Source: Acytostelium subglobosum LB1 (Eukaryota > Evosea > Eumycetozoa > Acytosteliales > Acytosteliaceae). From it: a stretch of 64,000 bases of DNA. This document shows positions 35,301 through 45,727 of this stretch, one piece after another. The stretch spans positions 446,511 to 510,510 of the forward strand of contig NW_012236512.1 of the NCBI RefSeq assembly GCF_000787575.1, written 5' to 3'. Both the position numbers and the translations under genes were made by a program. Under the pieces are notes generated by a model, which ran no database searches, had not been told where the DNA came from, and saw nothing but the letters and a program-made list of their open reading frames with translations. Numbering within the stretch: the first letter of the stretch is position 1; every line of letters begins with the position of its first letter.

Positions 35301-37494
35301 TGTCTGCTGGCCGTCATCCTGGTGCACAATACTACTGAAGCTCACGCTGTTTGATATGCTGTTTGAGCTGCTGCCAACTGAGCCATTGCTTGATATAATG
35401 AGTGGCGTCGGGATCTCGACCATTTGATCGAGGTGCTGGAACTTGAAGGGCGCTGAGAACGTGGCTGTGATGCAGTCGCCAGGCTCATTGAAGCCGACTG
35501 TAGGGTACAGCTGGCCATAGACGTCCGAGAATGCCAGGCCCAGGAACGTGCCGTTCTTGGTGAAGAACATCTGATGCGAGACGACGCCACAACCAATGGT
35601 GTCGCCCTGGCCAAAGCTGGGGCCGTACGACTCTCCCCTGTTCGTGTTGGAGATGTCGTTGTGCCATTTGAACTTGCGGCCATCGTCGCTGTGGTAGCCG
35701 TACGATCGTCCCTTCCAGCCGACATGACTCTCTGTCAGGGGGTAGTCGTCGCCGGCCAGACCCACCGACACCATCTTGCCCTTGACGTTCTCCAGAGTCA
35801 CCTCAAAGTAGAAGAACGAGCCTTCATGGACGGGGTGCGTGCTCTGCACGATGCCAATGACATTGTTGTGTGAGAACCGCGTGCTGATGCGAGCTGAGCG
35901 CTCGCGCACCTGAATGAAGGGCGCGCATCGATTGCTGCTCCATTGCTCCTGCTCCAGTTCGTCTTTTGGTATCAGATCCTCGGTGGCCGCCGGCTGCACG
36001 GGCGGCGACTGCTTCTCGGTCGGGTTGTAACGGAAGGGTGGTGCAAAGTAGCCCACGATGGATTCGCCAGCCGACTGCATGCCCACCGTTGGGAGGTGAC
36101 CAGACACATGGACCTTCTTGCAGGCTGTGCCCAGGTACACTCCATTCTTGGTAAAGTACAATGACTTGTTATTGTCCACTCCACAGCCCACAAGGTCACC
36201 GCTTGAGAAAGGTTGTCCATAGTTTGTAGGTGTAGCATTGCCCAAGTATACCTTGCCATCGCAGTAGTATCCATATGATCTGAATGAACAATAAGTATTA
36301 ATGTGTTAGTTAGTGACTGGCTGTGTCCCTTGGAAGCCTTCATGCATGCATACCCTTGAGCAAATCCTGGAAACACGTCGAGAGGATGCTCTCCGCTCGA
36401 CAGTCCAAAGCATATCTTGCCCTCCTTGCCTGTGATGAGTATCTCAAAATAGTTGAATGAGTTTGAGAATCCGACCGATGCCCTTGCAATCTGTGATGAA
36501 TGAATGAGTGAAGGATGGATGAGTGAGTGATGGATTCCTAGTCTCAGAGCGGGCCACATGTACATACACCAATCTGGCCACTGTGCGGGCTGATGTAGGA
36601 TATGTTCAAATTATCCTCCACTTTGATGATTTGTCCGTTAGTCTTGCGTGTGTCCCACTTGATCTCACTCAGGTCCACGCTAGAGGAGGTCAACTTCTTG
36701 AATATGTTGGAGACCCATGATCCGTTGGTCGGCTGATCATTCTTCTTTGGTGTGGGTGTCTTTGATGTCTTTGATGTCTTTGAGGGCGTAGTAGGCGTGC
36801 CCGCAGATGAAGCAGGTGTGGTGGAGACAGCCGTAGATGTAGTGCTGCTGGTAATCGCACTGCCTTGTGTAGGCTTGGCACCCTTTGTGGGTGCGGGTGG
36901 TGGCGGTCGGTTTGGAGGTCGACTTGATGTATTCTCCAAACCGCCACTGCCGCTGCCACTGACACTTGTGCTGCTGCTGATGCTGCCCTTTGATGGTGAT
37001 GATGAGAGGGAGGGGGAGATTGGTGAAGCGTTGCTGGATGAACGCCCTCGAACTGGTTGGTTGGAGGGTGATGGCTGCAAGCTTGTTGACTGTGGTCGAG
37101 TGAACGTTGGTGCTATCAAAGGTGGAGTGTGTACAGTGTGCATGTTGCCGTTGTTGTTGTTCGCGTTGTAATGATCTCGATTGTTCGGTATGAAGCTAAC
37201 AAAGTTAGCCTCTATCTGTTGATTCATCTTCCTGTTGTTGTTGTTCATGTTGTTGTAATCATAGTGTAATGGATTGACTGTTGGAGCTGATGATGGTCTC
37301 GGGCCCGAGTCTGACATCCTAAGGTCGCGCGGCAGTACTAGTAATGGTGGCGGCGAAGGTATTGTTGGGGATGGCGGTGGTGAAAGTGAGTCTGTTGAGA
37401 CATTGAGTGGATTCCTTGGTTGGTGTTGATGATGCTGCATGTCAATGCTACCACTTCCACTTCCACTACCACTACCACTGCCGCTGCTGCCCAT
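32379..37494 (-). CDS. splA: SplA-type dual-specificity kinase (SPRY x3, SAM, TKL kinase)
   Basis: Read as complement(join(32379..33108, 33181..36279, 36354..36490, 36568..37494)), 1,630 residues. Three SPRY/B30.2 domains (about 320-450, 490-620, 865-1000; SYGYYCDGK, SYGYHSDDGRKF, SFGYCSTGEKFG), a SAM domain (about 1020-1085, WTPNDVAVWLDAIGKGQYQ), and a C-terminal tyrosine-kinase-like kinase: Gly loop LGKGFFGEVKRG, VAIK, HRDLSSRN, DFGLSRL, and MAPEVYTGEANSEKSDVYSF. This is the layout and approximate length of D. discoideum SplA (spore lysis A), a kinase needed for spore differentiation. The start at 37494 is the first ATG in frame with good coding character; a further open frame lies upstream (see 37472-38155). 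Confidence 0.9.
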
Positions 37495-38155
37495 TACTAT
37501 TTGCCAGAGTGTTCTTTGAGTTTGAGTATGACGATGATGAACCAGGCACGAGGAAGTCAAAGTCGAGATCAGTGCTGCTTAGTATCGACGATGAAGAGGT
37601 GCCTATTGTGCGCACCACAGGTATTGGTGTGAGTACCTCGTTGAACATATCTGGATCGTTATGGTGACGCCCCTGTAGTGAACTGCCACTGCTATGTTGG
37701 GGCGTACCAACCTGACCTCCATTGTTATTAATGTTTGATGTATTCTTGTTCTGTCTGGGCGGTGATGATAAGTTGATCAAGTTGTCTCCTCCTCCGCCTC
37801 CACCTCCACCTCCACCATTCAAAAGGTAGTCAGCACTATTGTTCGTCCTATTTATGCGCTGTTGTTGTCTGTTTACACTATTATTACTATTATTATTATT
37901 ACTACTGCTGCTGCTACTACTAATATTATTACTATTATGATTGATATTGTTAAAGTTGATGCCACTACTCAGACTGCCACTGATGCTTATACCTCCACTA
38001 CCGCTGCTTCCGCCATTGTGTACGTTTGAACGAGTGAGCGATGATCGAATGGGTGTTGAAGGCGTCACTGTTGTAGTGGTCGTAGTCACTGTTGTAATCT
38101 GTGGAACAACATGTTGTTGCTGTTGTTGTTGACTCTCGGATGAATGTGATCGCAT
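37472..38155 (-). other. Low-complexity open frame abutting the splA start
   Basis: A 227-codon frame starting with ATG at 38155, rich in N, S, T, Q and G (ten Gly in a row), but with a less repetitive C-terminal third (DPDMFNEVLTPIPVV, SSTDLDFDFLVPG). It stops 22 bases into the splA coding start in a different frame. A one-base change in the GGG near 37490 would fuse the two. It may be a native splA N-terminal extension split by an indel, an upstream ORF, or noise. No protein family can be assigned. Confidence 0.35.
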
Positions 38156-39021
38156 GTGCTGCTTCCGAGAGTGTTTGCCTGTAGCAGCAGGCGGCGGCGG
38201 AATACTAAGATGATTAGAGTCGGCCAGTGTTGTGTCTCTCTATCTTTGGCACTCTCCAGTCTCAATGCGACTCTGGAGAGCACACTATAACTATTCTAAA
38301 GTTTGTAATATATAATATTTGTTTGATTGATTGATTGATCGATTGATTGATTGATCGATTGATTGAATGATTGATTGATTGATTGTTGTAGTACAGTAGA
38401 GTTGTTGATGTTGTAGTTGCTTGAGGTGAATGAATGATGTCAGGAAACCTAGATATTCGATTGATTGATTGAATGAGTCCGACTGTGATGTGTGACGGAG
38501 ATAAAGGGACGTGTGTATGTTGTCCTGTCTGTCTCTTGGCAATGAATGATGAAGTTGATTATAAAATAATAATTATTAATAATATATATATATATATATA
38601 TACAAGGACTACTACTACTACTACTAACACCTAAGGTGATTGTTATTGTTTTGCAAACAAGGACTGCTACTACTACTACTATTATCTCTCTCAGTCTCTT
38701 TCTCTCTTTATTTTTGTTGTCGAGGTGAGTTCAACACTCTCATACACACTCACACACACACTCAAACTCACACACTTTCATTTCATTTTGTTCTCCAACA
38801 AAACCCTTCAACATTGAATGGGTTCGTCCGGAGTGTGAGTGGTCAGTGCCTCTTTCAGACTGGCTCCAACAACACACCCCTGGAACTTCCTTCCTTCTTT
38901 CTGAATTCAAACTTTCCGTTGAGATTCATGCGCTTTCAATAACTTTGGTCAATCAATCTTTGAAACACTTTCACGACTACGACTACAACTACACATATAA
39001 CAAATATATATATATATATAA
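38156..39021. other. Divergent promoter region of splA and bdp1
   Basis: Simple sequences: GATT-rich 38320-38400, (TA)n at 38583-38602, ACT triplets at 38610-38630, CTACTA and CT-rich 38655-38700, CACACA 38730-38775, and (TA)n just before the bdp1 ATG. No gene. Confidence 0.65.
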
Positions 39022-40707
39022 ATGACAACATCTAGAAATAGAGATATACTTAGTTCATCTAATGATATGGGTCGTTCACCTGTGGACTGGGACGCAATCA
39101 AAGAACAAGATACCGATGAGGAGGACGATGCCAATGATGATGATAAGTTGAATACAAAGAAGAGAAAGAATGATCAAGTTGATATCATTAGACAACAAGA
39201 TGATGTAGTGGAAGAAGAAGAAGAAGATGATGGTGATGTCGATGAAGAGTTAGAGCGTGAACTGATACTTGAAAGAGAACAAAAGAGATTGAGATATGAA
39301 GCAGATACTACAACAACAACTACAACATTTACAACTACAACTACGACAAAGGAAACAACAAATGATACAATTACAACAGATTCAGATAACAACAACAACA
39401 ACAGTAATAATAATAATAATAATAATATTGAAGAAATTATAACAAATGATATAAATATTAGTATAGATATAGGAGAGGTTATTGATGAGACAACTCCAGA
39501 GCAGCAAGTGACCAATGTAAATAGTAATGGCAATGTCAATGGCACTGGTGATGGCTCACCCTCAGTCAATGGCACCTCTTCAACAACGACAACGACAACG
39601 ACAACAACAATATCCACTCCCAATGGCACTGGTACACGCACACTCAATGGCAATGAGATTGATAACATGGAAGAAGACAATGATAATGACGACACTGGCA
39701 CTGCAACTGGCAATGACACATCTGGGACAACGACAACGACAACAACAACACAATCACAATCACAATCATCTGGTACACCAAAAAGCAAACGTGGAAGAAA
39801 GAAGAAAGATCCGACTATACCAAAGGAGAAGAAGAAGAAGGAATATGAGAATACTACGTTGCAACCGATTCAACCTGAACAGATCACTCTTTATTCACTG
39901 GGCGCATTGGTCAAGAGGAAGATCGTTGGTGCTGAGATGCCATCCACGCTAGAGAAGAGGACGAGCAAAGGCGCTGCATCGGCTAAGGGTCGCCGACCCA
40001 ACATCGCATTCAACAGCGCGGCGAGTGAGGACGAAGAGGATGATGGCGCCGAGTTTGAGATGGTCGACGGTGTCATCGTGCCCAAGATGCGTGGCCCTTC
40101 CTCCGCACCAGTCATCTACGAACAGGCCAACTATGACACCAACTCGCTCATCAACAGTCAATCTTTCTCGAAACGCGAGACACAGCGTGCATGGAGCAAG
40201 GCAGAGACCGAGGTCTTCTACGAGGCGCTCAAGAAGTATGGCACCGACTTCACATTGATGGAGACTGTGTTTGACGACCGATCACGTCTGCAGCTCAAGA
40301 ACAAGTTCAAGCGCGAGGAGAGGAGCAATCCTGAGCGAGTCCATCAGCTAATTAGTGCAGAGCGCCAGGCCATTGATCTGCGCGAGTTCAGGAATGCCAG
40401 TGAGGCTGTCAAGCTGAAAAAGGTGCAGCGCGAGGAGGCCATCAAGAAGGCCAAGCACGACGCCGACAGGCGTGTTGATGAGGAAAACCAGCAGGAGTTG
40501 GACGATCTGCAGGACGAGCGCGCTCAAGCGGAGCGTCAGCAGCGATTTGGTGCCCTGGGTCGATCGTCAGGCAACAATGACCATTCCGAGGAGGTCATTC
40601 TCGACGAGTACCAACAGCAGCAACAACAGATGCAGAATCAGAGTCAGTACGACTACTTCTCATTCCAAAGCGATTGTTATGATGTCGGTGATGACTATGG
40701 CTATTGA
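39022..40707 (+). CDS. bdp1: TFIIIB subunit B'' (BDP1)
   Basis: Single exon, 561 residues. The first 280 residues are acidic and homopolymer-rich (E/D, T, N). Then an AT-hook-like basic patch (SKRGRKKKDPTIPK), a conserved ITLYSLGALV segment, and an extended SANT domain at about 390-445 (RAWSKAETEVFYEALKKYGTDF, RLQLKNKFKREERSNPERV), followed by a charged coiled coil. The W-T/S-K-x-E-T-x-x-F-Y-x-A-L core with GTDF and KNKFKxEE is diagnostic of BDP1, which with TBP and BRF positions RNA polymerase III. Start follows an AT-rich leader. Confidence 0.93.
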   Translation: MTTSRNRDILSSSNDMGRSPVDWDAIKEQDTDEEDDANDDDKLNTKKRKNDQVDIIRQQDDVVEEEEEDDGDVDEELERELILEREQKRLRYEADTTTTTTTFTTTTTTKETTNDTITTDSDNNNNNSNNNNNNNIEEIITNDINISIDIGEVIDETTPEQQVTNVNSNGNVNGTGDGSPSVNGTSSTTTTTTTTTISTPNGTGTRTLNGNEIDNMEEDNDNDDTGTATGNDTSGTTTTTTTTQSQSQSSGTPKSKRGRKKKDPTIPKEKKKKEYENTTLQPIQPEQITLYSLGALVKRKIVGAEMPSTLEKRTSKGAASAKGRRPNIAFNSAASEDEEDDGAEFEMVDGVIVPKMRGPSSAPVIYEQANYDTNSLINSQSFSKRETQRAWSKAETEVFYEALKKYGTDFTLMETVFDDRSRLQLKNKFKREERSNPERVHQLISAERQAIDLREFRNASEAVKLKKVQREEAIKKAKHDADRRVDEENQQELDDLQDERAQAERQQRFGALGRSSGNNDHSEEVILDEYQQQQQQMQNQSQYDYFSFQSDCYDVGDDYGY

Positions 40708-40842
40708 TTAATTAAATGAATGAAAAGAGGAGATGGATCATGATGATGATGTTGATGATGTACTTGTACAAAGTTCAAGGCATCGTTGTTTGATTGAACA
40801 ACGATGCCATTGTTGTGTGGATACTTTATTCTCTCTAAACTG

Positions 40843-42958
40843 CTACTCGACGTCCACAGCGTCAACGGTCAAGGCTGAGAATGATGAGACGATGATGTTA
40901 TCAGTTTGCTCCAAACTGACTTCGGGCACACTCAAGGTTGCTGCCGCTGCCGCTGCTGCTGCTGCATTGGCGGCCTCAACCATCTTGGCATAGGACTCGA
41001 TGGCTGCGTTTGACTCGTCCTCGGACTGGATAACCTGAATGTCGCTGAATGACTCGTGGGGACCTGGCTCCACAAACATGACCTCGAACTTGTTGATGAT
41101 CTCAATGCCCTCGTTACCCTTTGGTATAGTTGGATGATCCTCGCGCACGACGATTCTCTTCTTACACAGATCAGTGTCCATCTTGAACCAGAGCAGGTGG
41201 ATGTTCTTGACGCCGTACTGGTGAGCCAGGCGGACCCAGGTGCGACGCTGTTGAATGTCAAAGTTGCAGCGATCAATCACCACGCTCTCGCCCTGCTTCA
41301 GACTGGCGATCATGACATCCTCGCACTTCTTTCTCGTTCCAAGATCGTCCTGGTTCACTCTCTTCCAGCCTCGCTCTGCGAGGCGCGATGCAAAGTAACT
41401 CTTGCCCGACGCCGGGAATCCAACAGTGATCAGCACTCTCTGATTGTCATTGTTTCTCGGCTGTGGTGTGGTTGATGGTGATGATGTCTGTGTCTGCTGT
41501 CCCTTCTTGCCCGACTGTTGTTTGACATTGTTTCCAGAGTCAAACTCGGGAAGGATGGCCAGGTCGAGGATGTCGTCCTCCCACTTTGCCCATGAGTACT
41601 GGTCCAACTCCAACTCCTTCTGGAGCGTGGCTTTGTTGACGGGCGATCCCTTCTCCTTCAGCTCCTGTACGATCATCAGCACCTTGGTCTGAATGCCAGA
41701 GTCGAACTGCTCCCAATGATACTTCTCAGCATCGGTGGGCTTGATAGAGAAGATGTTGTTTTGCTCCACCAACTGATTGTTGTCGTTGAGGATGTACAGC
41801 ACTCGCCCCTCCTCGAGATAGTGATTGTACCAATACATGTTCTCTTGCATGTTGTTCTCTTTGCGATACGTCTGATTGATATCCAACAGCTGTTGCTTGA
41901 TAAGAGTTGCACGCTCCTGAAGATTGGCCAGAGTGATTGGCTCGTCCACGTTGGTCAGCACACCATGCTCATTGATCACTGGGGAGATTGCGCCGCTGCG
42001 ACCATCGATGGTCATCAGCGGCTGGAGAGCCAGCTCGAATGAGTAGTTTACAATGTGAGGCAGCTTGTTGCCGCACAGCTCAAACGACATTGATTGACAG
42101 CTGGTGTGCGAGTCCTTTTGAAGCAGTGGCAACAGCAACTCAGGACATTGGTTCTGGAATGTTACATTGGGGATGATATCGAATGATTGCATCGATGTCG
42201 CATGTTGTTTGATTATCTGATTGACGACCTCCAATGCGTTGCCCTTCTTGTCATTGGACAAGAAGTGGCTGGTCCTTGGTCGCGCTCCAACAAAGCAGTT
42301 GCCATCATGATCAAAGTACTTGAAGAACTGGATGTTCATGCCTGTATGATTGATTGATTGATTGAGTGATTGAATGAGTGAGTAAGCTTGAGTTGGGCAT
42401 TGGCTCGCAAATTGACGCGATGTTCATACCATTCCACTTGTTGGCCAGGTAGTATCGCTTGAAATGAACATCTGGCAGGAGATGACTGTGATACTTCTTG
42501 ACCTTGGGGACGACGTAGACGTATTGATAGGTCTCGAGATCGACACCATTCACTCGCATGATGATAAAGTCGTTTGATTCCTTGATGACTACACCCTGTA
42601 ACACATTGTTGTCATTGATAGGGTCGGTAGCAGAGAATGATTGAACATTGTTGGTGGCCAGCTTAGTGACACCCATCGAGCAAGCACGCTGTATCTGTTC
42701 ATCAGTGAATGTTACTGCCATTGGTTTCTTTGATTGTGCCATCGTAGTCTTTGGTGATGATGTCGATGGTGATGATGGTGAAGGTGAGGAGCTACCCTTT
42801 GAGTTTGTGTTTGAAGTAGTTGAGATGGTCAATGTTGACGTTGTTGTTGTTGTTGTTGATGATGGTGATGATGAGTTGTTGGTGATGGAGCCAAAGTCCA
42901 TGGCATCGATGAATGATGTGGTGGCAGTTGATGTTGGAGCCTGTAATCTACAATCCAT
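40843..42958 (-). CDS. Probable RNA ligase-polynucleotide kinase fusion
   Basis: Read as complement(join(40843..42341, 42430..42958)), 675 residues; the intron splits the Gly codon of motif I. Residues 75-400 look like a T4 Rnl1/Trl1-type nucleotidyltransferase: motif I KWNGMNI (Lys174), motif III/IIIa SFELCG and LPHIVNY (262-280), motif IV EEGRVLYI (353-360), motif V FSIKPTDAEKYH (374-385). Residues 475-640 are a P-loop kinase: GFPASGKSYFAS (Walker A, 484-491), VNQDDLG, VVIDRCNFD, WVRLA. By family, the kinase phosphorylates 5'-OH ends and the ligase seals them (RNA repair, tRNA or HAC1-type splicing). No cyclic phosphodiesterase domain is seen. Ligase assignment rests on motif order, not on search. 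Confidence 0.75.
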
Positions 42959-43446
42959 TCTTTTCTAGATAGATATCTATGTAGTTGTAGTTATAATATA
43001 TTATATTACAATGATTGATTGAATTATGATGTGACGTTCGATGACGTATTATCAGTTGGTTGAGACCCAATGACCACCGCGTGTCTCAATGCTAAAGATA
43101 GATAGAGTGCTGTCGACACTCATTCAGGACACTTAATCTTAATTTGAACCATTCACACCAAATTCTCAAAAACATTCTGGATAAAAAGGGTGTGTTTGTT
43201 TGGATCTTTCCAAAGTTACAATTATTTCCACTTTCCAATCGTGACTGATTCGATATATATTCAATGGAACTATTCCATAGTGGTAATTGATCAAATAAAT
43301 AACTAATCGAAGATACTCAAATAATTCACGATAATTTCATTGAAATGATCAATATTCATTTGATCAATCACCTCTGGAACTATTCCAAAAAGAATGATTT
43401 GTTGGGTTTACAAAAGTTTTATAACTTTAATCTTAAGTTAAACTTT
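42959..43446. other. Intergenic
   Basis: AT-rich region between the ligase-kinase start and the lysozyme stop. No open frame of note, no clear repeat. Two TGGAACTATTCCA-like short inverted motifs (43264-43275 and 43374-43386) are seen. Confidence 0.6.
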
Positions 43447-44436
43447 TTAGAGTGCCCTTGAGAGACCTGAGGAGGTGCTTCCAGATGAGCTGCCTGAGGA
43501 TGAACCTGAGGAGCTGCCGCTGGTCGAACCACCTGATGAGCTGCCACCGGATGAGCTGCCACTGCCGCTGCCGCTGGTGGTGCTGCCAGAGCCAGAACCG
43601 GAACCAGAGCTCGAGCTGCTGCCACCGGATGAGGAGGGGTCGCCAGAGGTACCGCCTGGACACCAGTCCTGGTCAATGTCGTAGCCACAGACGGTTACGT
43701 CACCGTTGTATTGCTTCCAGGATGGCGAGCTCCAGCCTCCGAATGGGGAGAAGTCGTCAAAGTTGGCGTTGCCATCGTAGTTGGCGTACCACAGTGGGTA
43801 TGCAGAGCCACCAGACCAGTCGCCAAAGATTGGCTCCCACTGCGAGGCCGAGGTGTAGATGCCTACCTTGGCACCAACAGAGTTGGCACCGGAAAGCATG
43901 TCGTTGAAGAAGTCTTGGTTGGCGCCATAGTCTGAGCCCCAGTACGTGCCTGGACCCTCGATATCGAACCAGACCATTCCAACAGATACTCCATTCTCGC
44001 TAAGGTAGCTCATCATATCGACAACTTGGCCAGCTCCATCACCACATGAAGAGCATGGGAAAATGTAACTGTTGTACGAGGCATTAAGAATGTTAGAACT
44101 TGATGTGATGGACATTGATGGGAATATTGTTTGTTTGTACTTACGCATCAGCAGTGAGACCAGCAGCTTGGGCAGCCTGGATGGTGCCTGGACAGTCTGG
44201 ATCGGTCTGATTGATGGACTCCCAACAACGGACAACAACAAAACTGTATCCATTTTGAGCGAGACATTGGAAGGTGCTCTCATCTCCAGCGGAGGAGACA
44301 TCAACTCCATAAGTCTATTATTCAAATGTTTATGTAAGTATGATTGAATGAATGTTTTAATGAATGTACAAATACATACAGCACTGGCAATCTTGAGCAA
44401 GCCTACAAAGCAAACTAATAAGACAATATATTTCAT
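43447..44436 (-). CDS. Secreted GH25-type lysozyme with Ser/Gly-rich tail
   Basis: Read as complement(join(43447..44068, 44145..44314, 44380..44436)), 282 residues. Signal peptide MKYIVLLVCFVGLLKIASA fills exon 1 exactly. The catalytic domain has YGVDVSSAGDESTFQCLA (the N-terminal catalytic-Asp strand), VVVRCWES, MVWFDIEGPGTYW (the DxE acidic pair) and GIYTSASQWEPIFG, ending near CGYDIDQDWC. It closely follows the GH25 fold of Entamoeba- and dictyostelid-type lysozymes that cleave bacterial peptidoglycan in phagosomes or outside. The last 75 residues are S/G/T repeats, likely a glycosylated stalk. The start at 44436 is preferred over the upstream in-frame ATG, because it gives a clean signal peptide. 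Confidence 0.88.
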   Translation of the reverse strand: MKYIVLLVCFVGLLKIASAVCICTFIKTFIQSYLHKHLNNRLMELMSPPLEMRAPSNVSLKMDTVLLLSVVGSPSIRPIQTVQAPSRLPKLLVSLLMRKYKQTIFPSMSITSSSNILNASYNSYIFPCSSCGDGAGQVVDMMSYLSENGVSVGMVWFDIEGPGTYWGSDYGANQDFFNDMLSGANSVGAKVGIYTSASQWEPIFGDWSGGSAYPLWYANYDGNANFDDFSPFGGWSSPSWKQYNGDVTVCGYDIDQDWCPGGTSGDPSSSGGSSSSSGSGSGSGSTTSGSGSGSSSGGSSSGGSTSGSSSGSSSGSSSGSTSSGLSRAL

Positions 44437-45258
44437 CTTTGGTCTAATAAATATAATAAAGTTAATATTATTATTAATGTCCACTTTGTTTGAATGAATA
44501 TTTACAAACTTACGTTTATGTGAATGAATGAATGAATGAATGAATAAATAAATGTATTATGTGTGTGATGGTTGTATAAATAAATGATTACTGCCCTCAG
44601 GTGCAAACGATAGACAATGTATTGTACAATCTTAAGCTCCATCTTCCTTCTGATGTGAAATCACCTCCTTTACTTTAGATATTTATTTTGATCAAAATTG
44701 AGAGCGAGAGATATTATTGTTTTGAGTGAAGAATCCTCCCCCCACACCTTACTTGAATCACTCATCACCCCCTTTGAAGCGGAGAGGCAAGATCGTTTCA
44801 GACACCCTTCCATCCTATCTTTGTCCATGACAAGCCTGGTCAATGATAGAGAGGATGACCCAATCCCAAGGTTATTACTACACAATAGTATCTTACAGGT
44901 TATATTACGAACCTTACTTTGATCATTCAATCATTAGTTCAGGATATCAGACGACCAAGTCAACCAATACTGCATGCAATGTAGGCAATTGGGCAACCAT
45001 CTTTAGACAATGAATGAAGTGTGTGATGATTCATTCGTGAATCGTGAACAAGCTTTCCCCAACATTGAAGTAAGTTGTAGACAAAGTCAAAGTTGGTGTG
45101 ACGATCTTCAGTCGGTGTTGCCTGGTAGGCCAAATAACAAGAGTTGGTACAGTTCCCAAATGTGAACGAAAGACTCGTTTAGTGATGAAGGGTCACTACC
45201 CTACCCTTACCCATAACATAACTAAAACATAAGATATATATACTTGGATTGTTGTAGT
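44437..45258. other. Intergenic
   Basis: AT-rich near the lysozyme start with GAAT tandem copies (44520-44545). The rest is mixed-composition sequence with short open frames on both strands, none recognisable. It leads into the Cys/His repeat scrap. Confidence 0.5.
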
Positions 45259-45460
45259 AGGACCATGTGATGGTTGTTTGCAAAGCACACGACCTGTTTC
45301 AACTTCTATAAGACTGAAGTGCCAAGCAGAGATCAACAATGCATCGATCAATACAGCTGTCCCGGATGCACAAGCAAGCCAAGCGCCATTACACTGATCA
45401 TTGATCATCCGTGTTTGCTTGCATTGAATGTATTCATTCATTCATCTAGGACAAGTTGAA
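45259..45460 (+). pseudogene. Scrap of the Cys/His repeat module
   Basis: One plus-strand frame contains LFAKHTTCFNFYKTE then QCIDQYSCPGC. This matches the second half of the repeat unit in the gene at 17145-19053 (K-C-x-HTSCFNF ... HQCADRLACPGC), with the Cys/His spacing at the end conserved. No ATG, no first half and no full unit are seen, so it is a decayed fragment or a lone exon of a related gene. Confidence 0.55.
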
Positions 45461-45628
45461 TTGATCAACACTTTAAAGCTCTCCGCTTGGTGGCACCCCT
45501 CACGCGATATACCAACATCACATTGCCTTGATACTATCACTCGACTTGAAGAAGTTAAAGATGGCCGTGTACAAGTACACTACATCACCTCTGAACAGAC
45601 ATAAATTAGAATGTTATAATTATATATA

Positions 45629-45679
45629 ATGTACCTATATATATATTGTTCCCTTACTTTTTTTAAACCTCATCTTCAT

Positions 45680-45727
<48 letters not shown>

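Noticed and set aside
34412-35329. 305-codon minus-strand ORF in another frame of splA
   Set aside because: Arg/Ser/Thr/Pro composition from out-of-frame reading; the SPRY and SAM frame is continuous across it.
39174-39788. Long minus-strand ORF of mostly V, S and L
   Set aside because: It is the antisense shadow of the Thr/Asn/Glu-rich repeats in bdp1.
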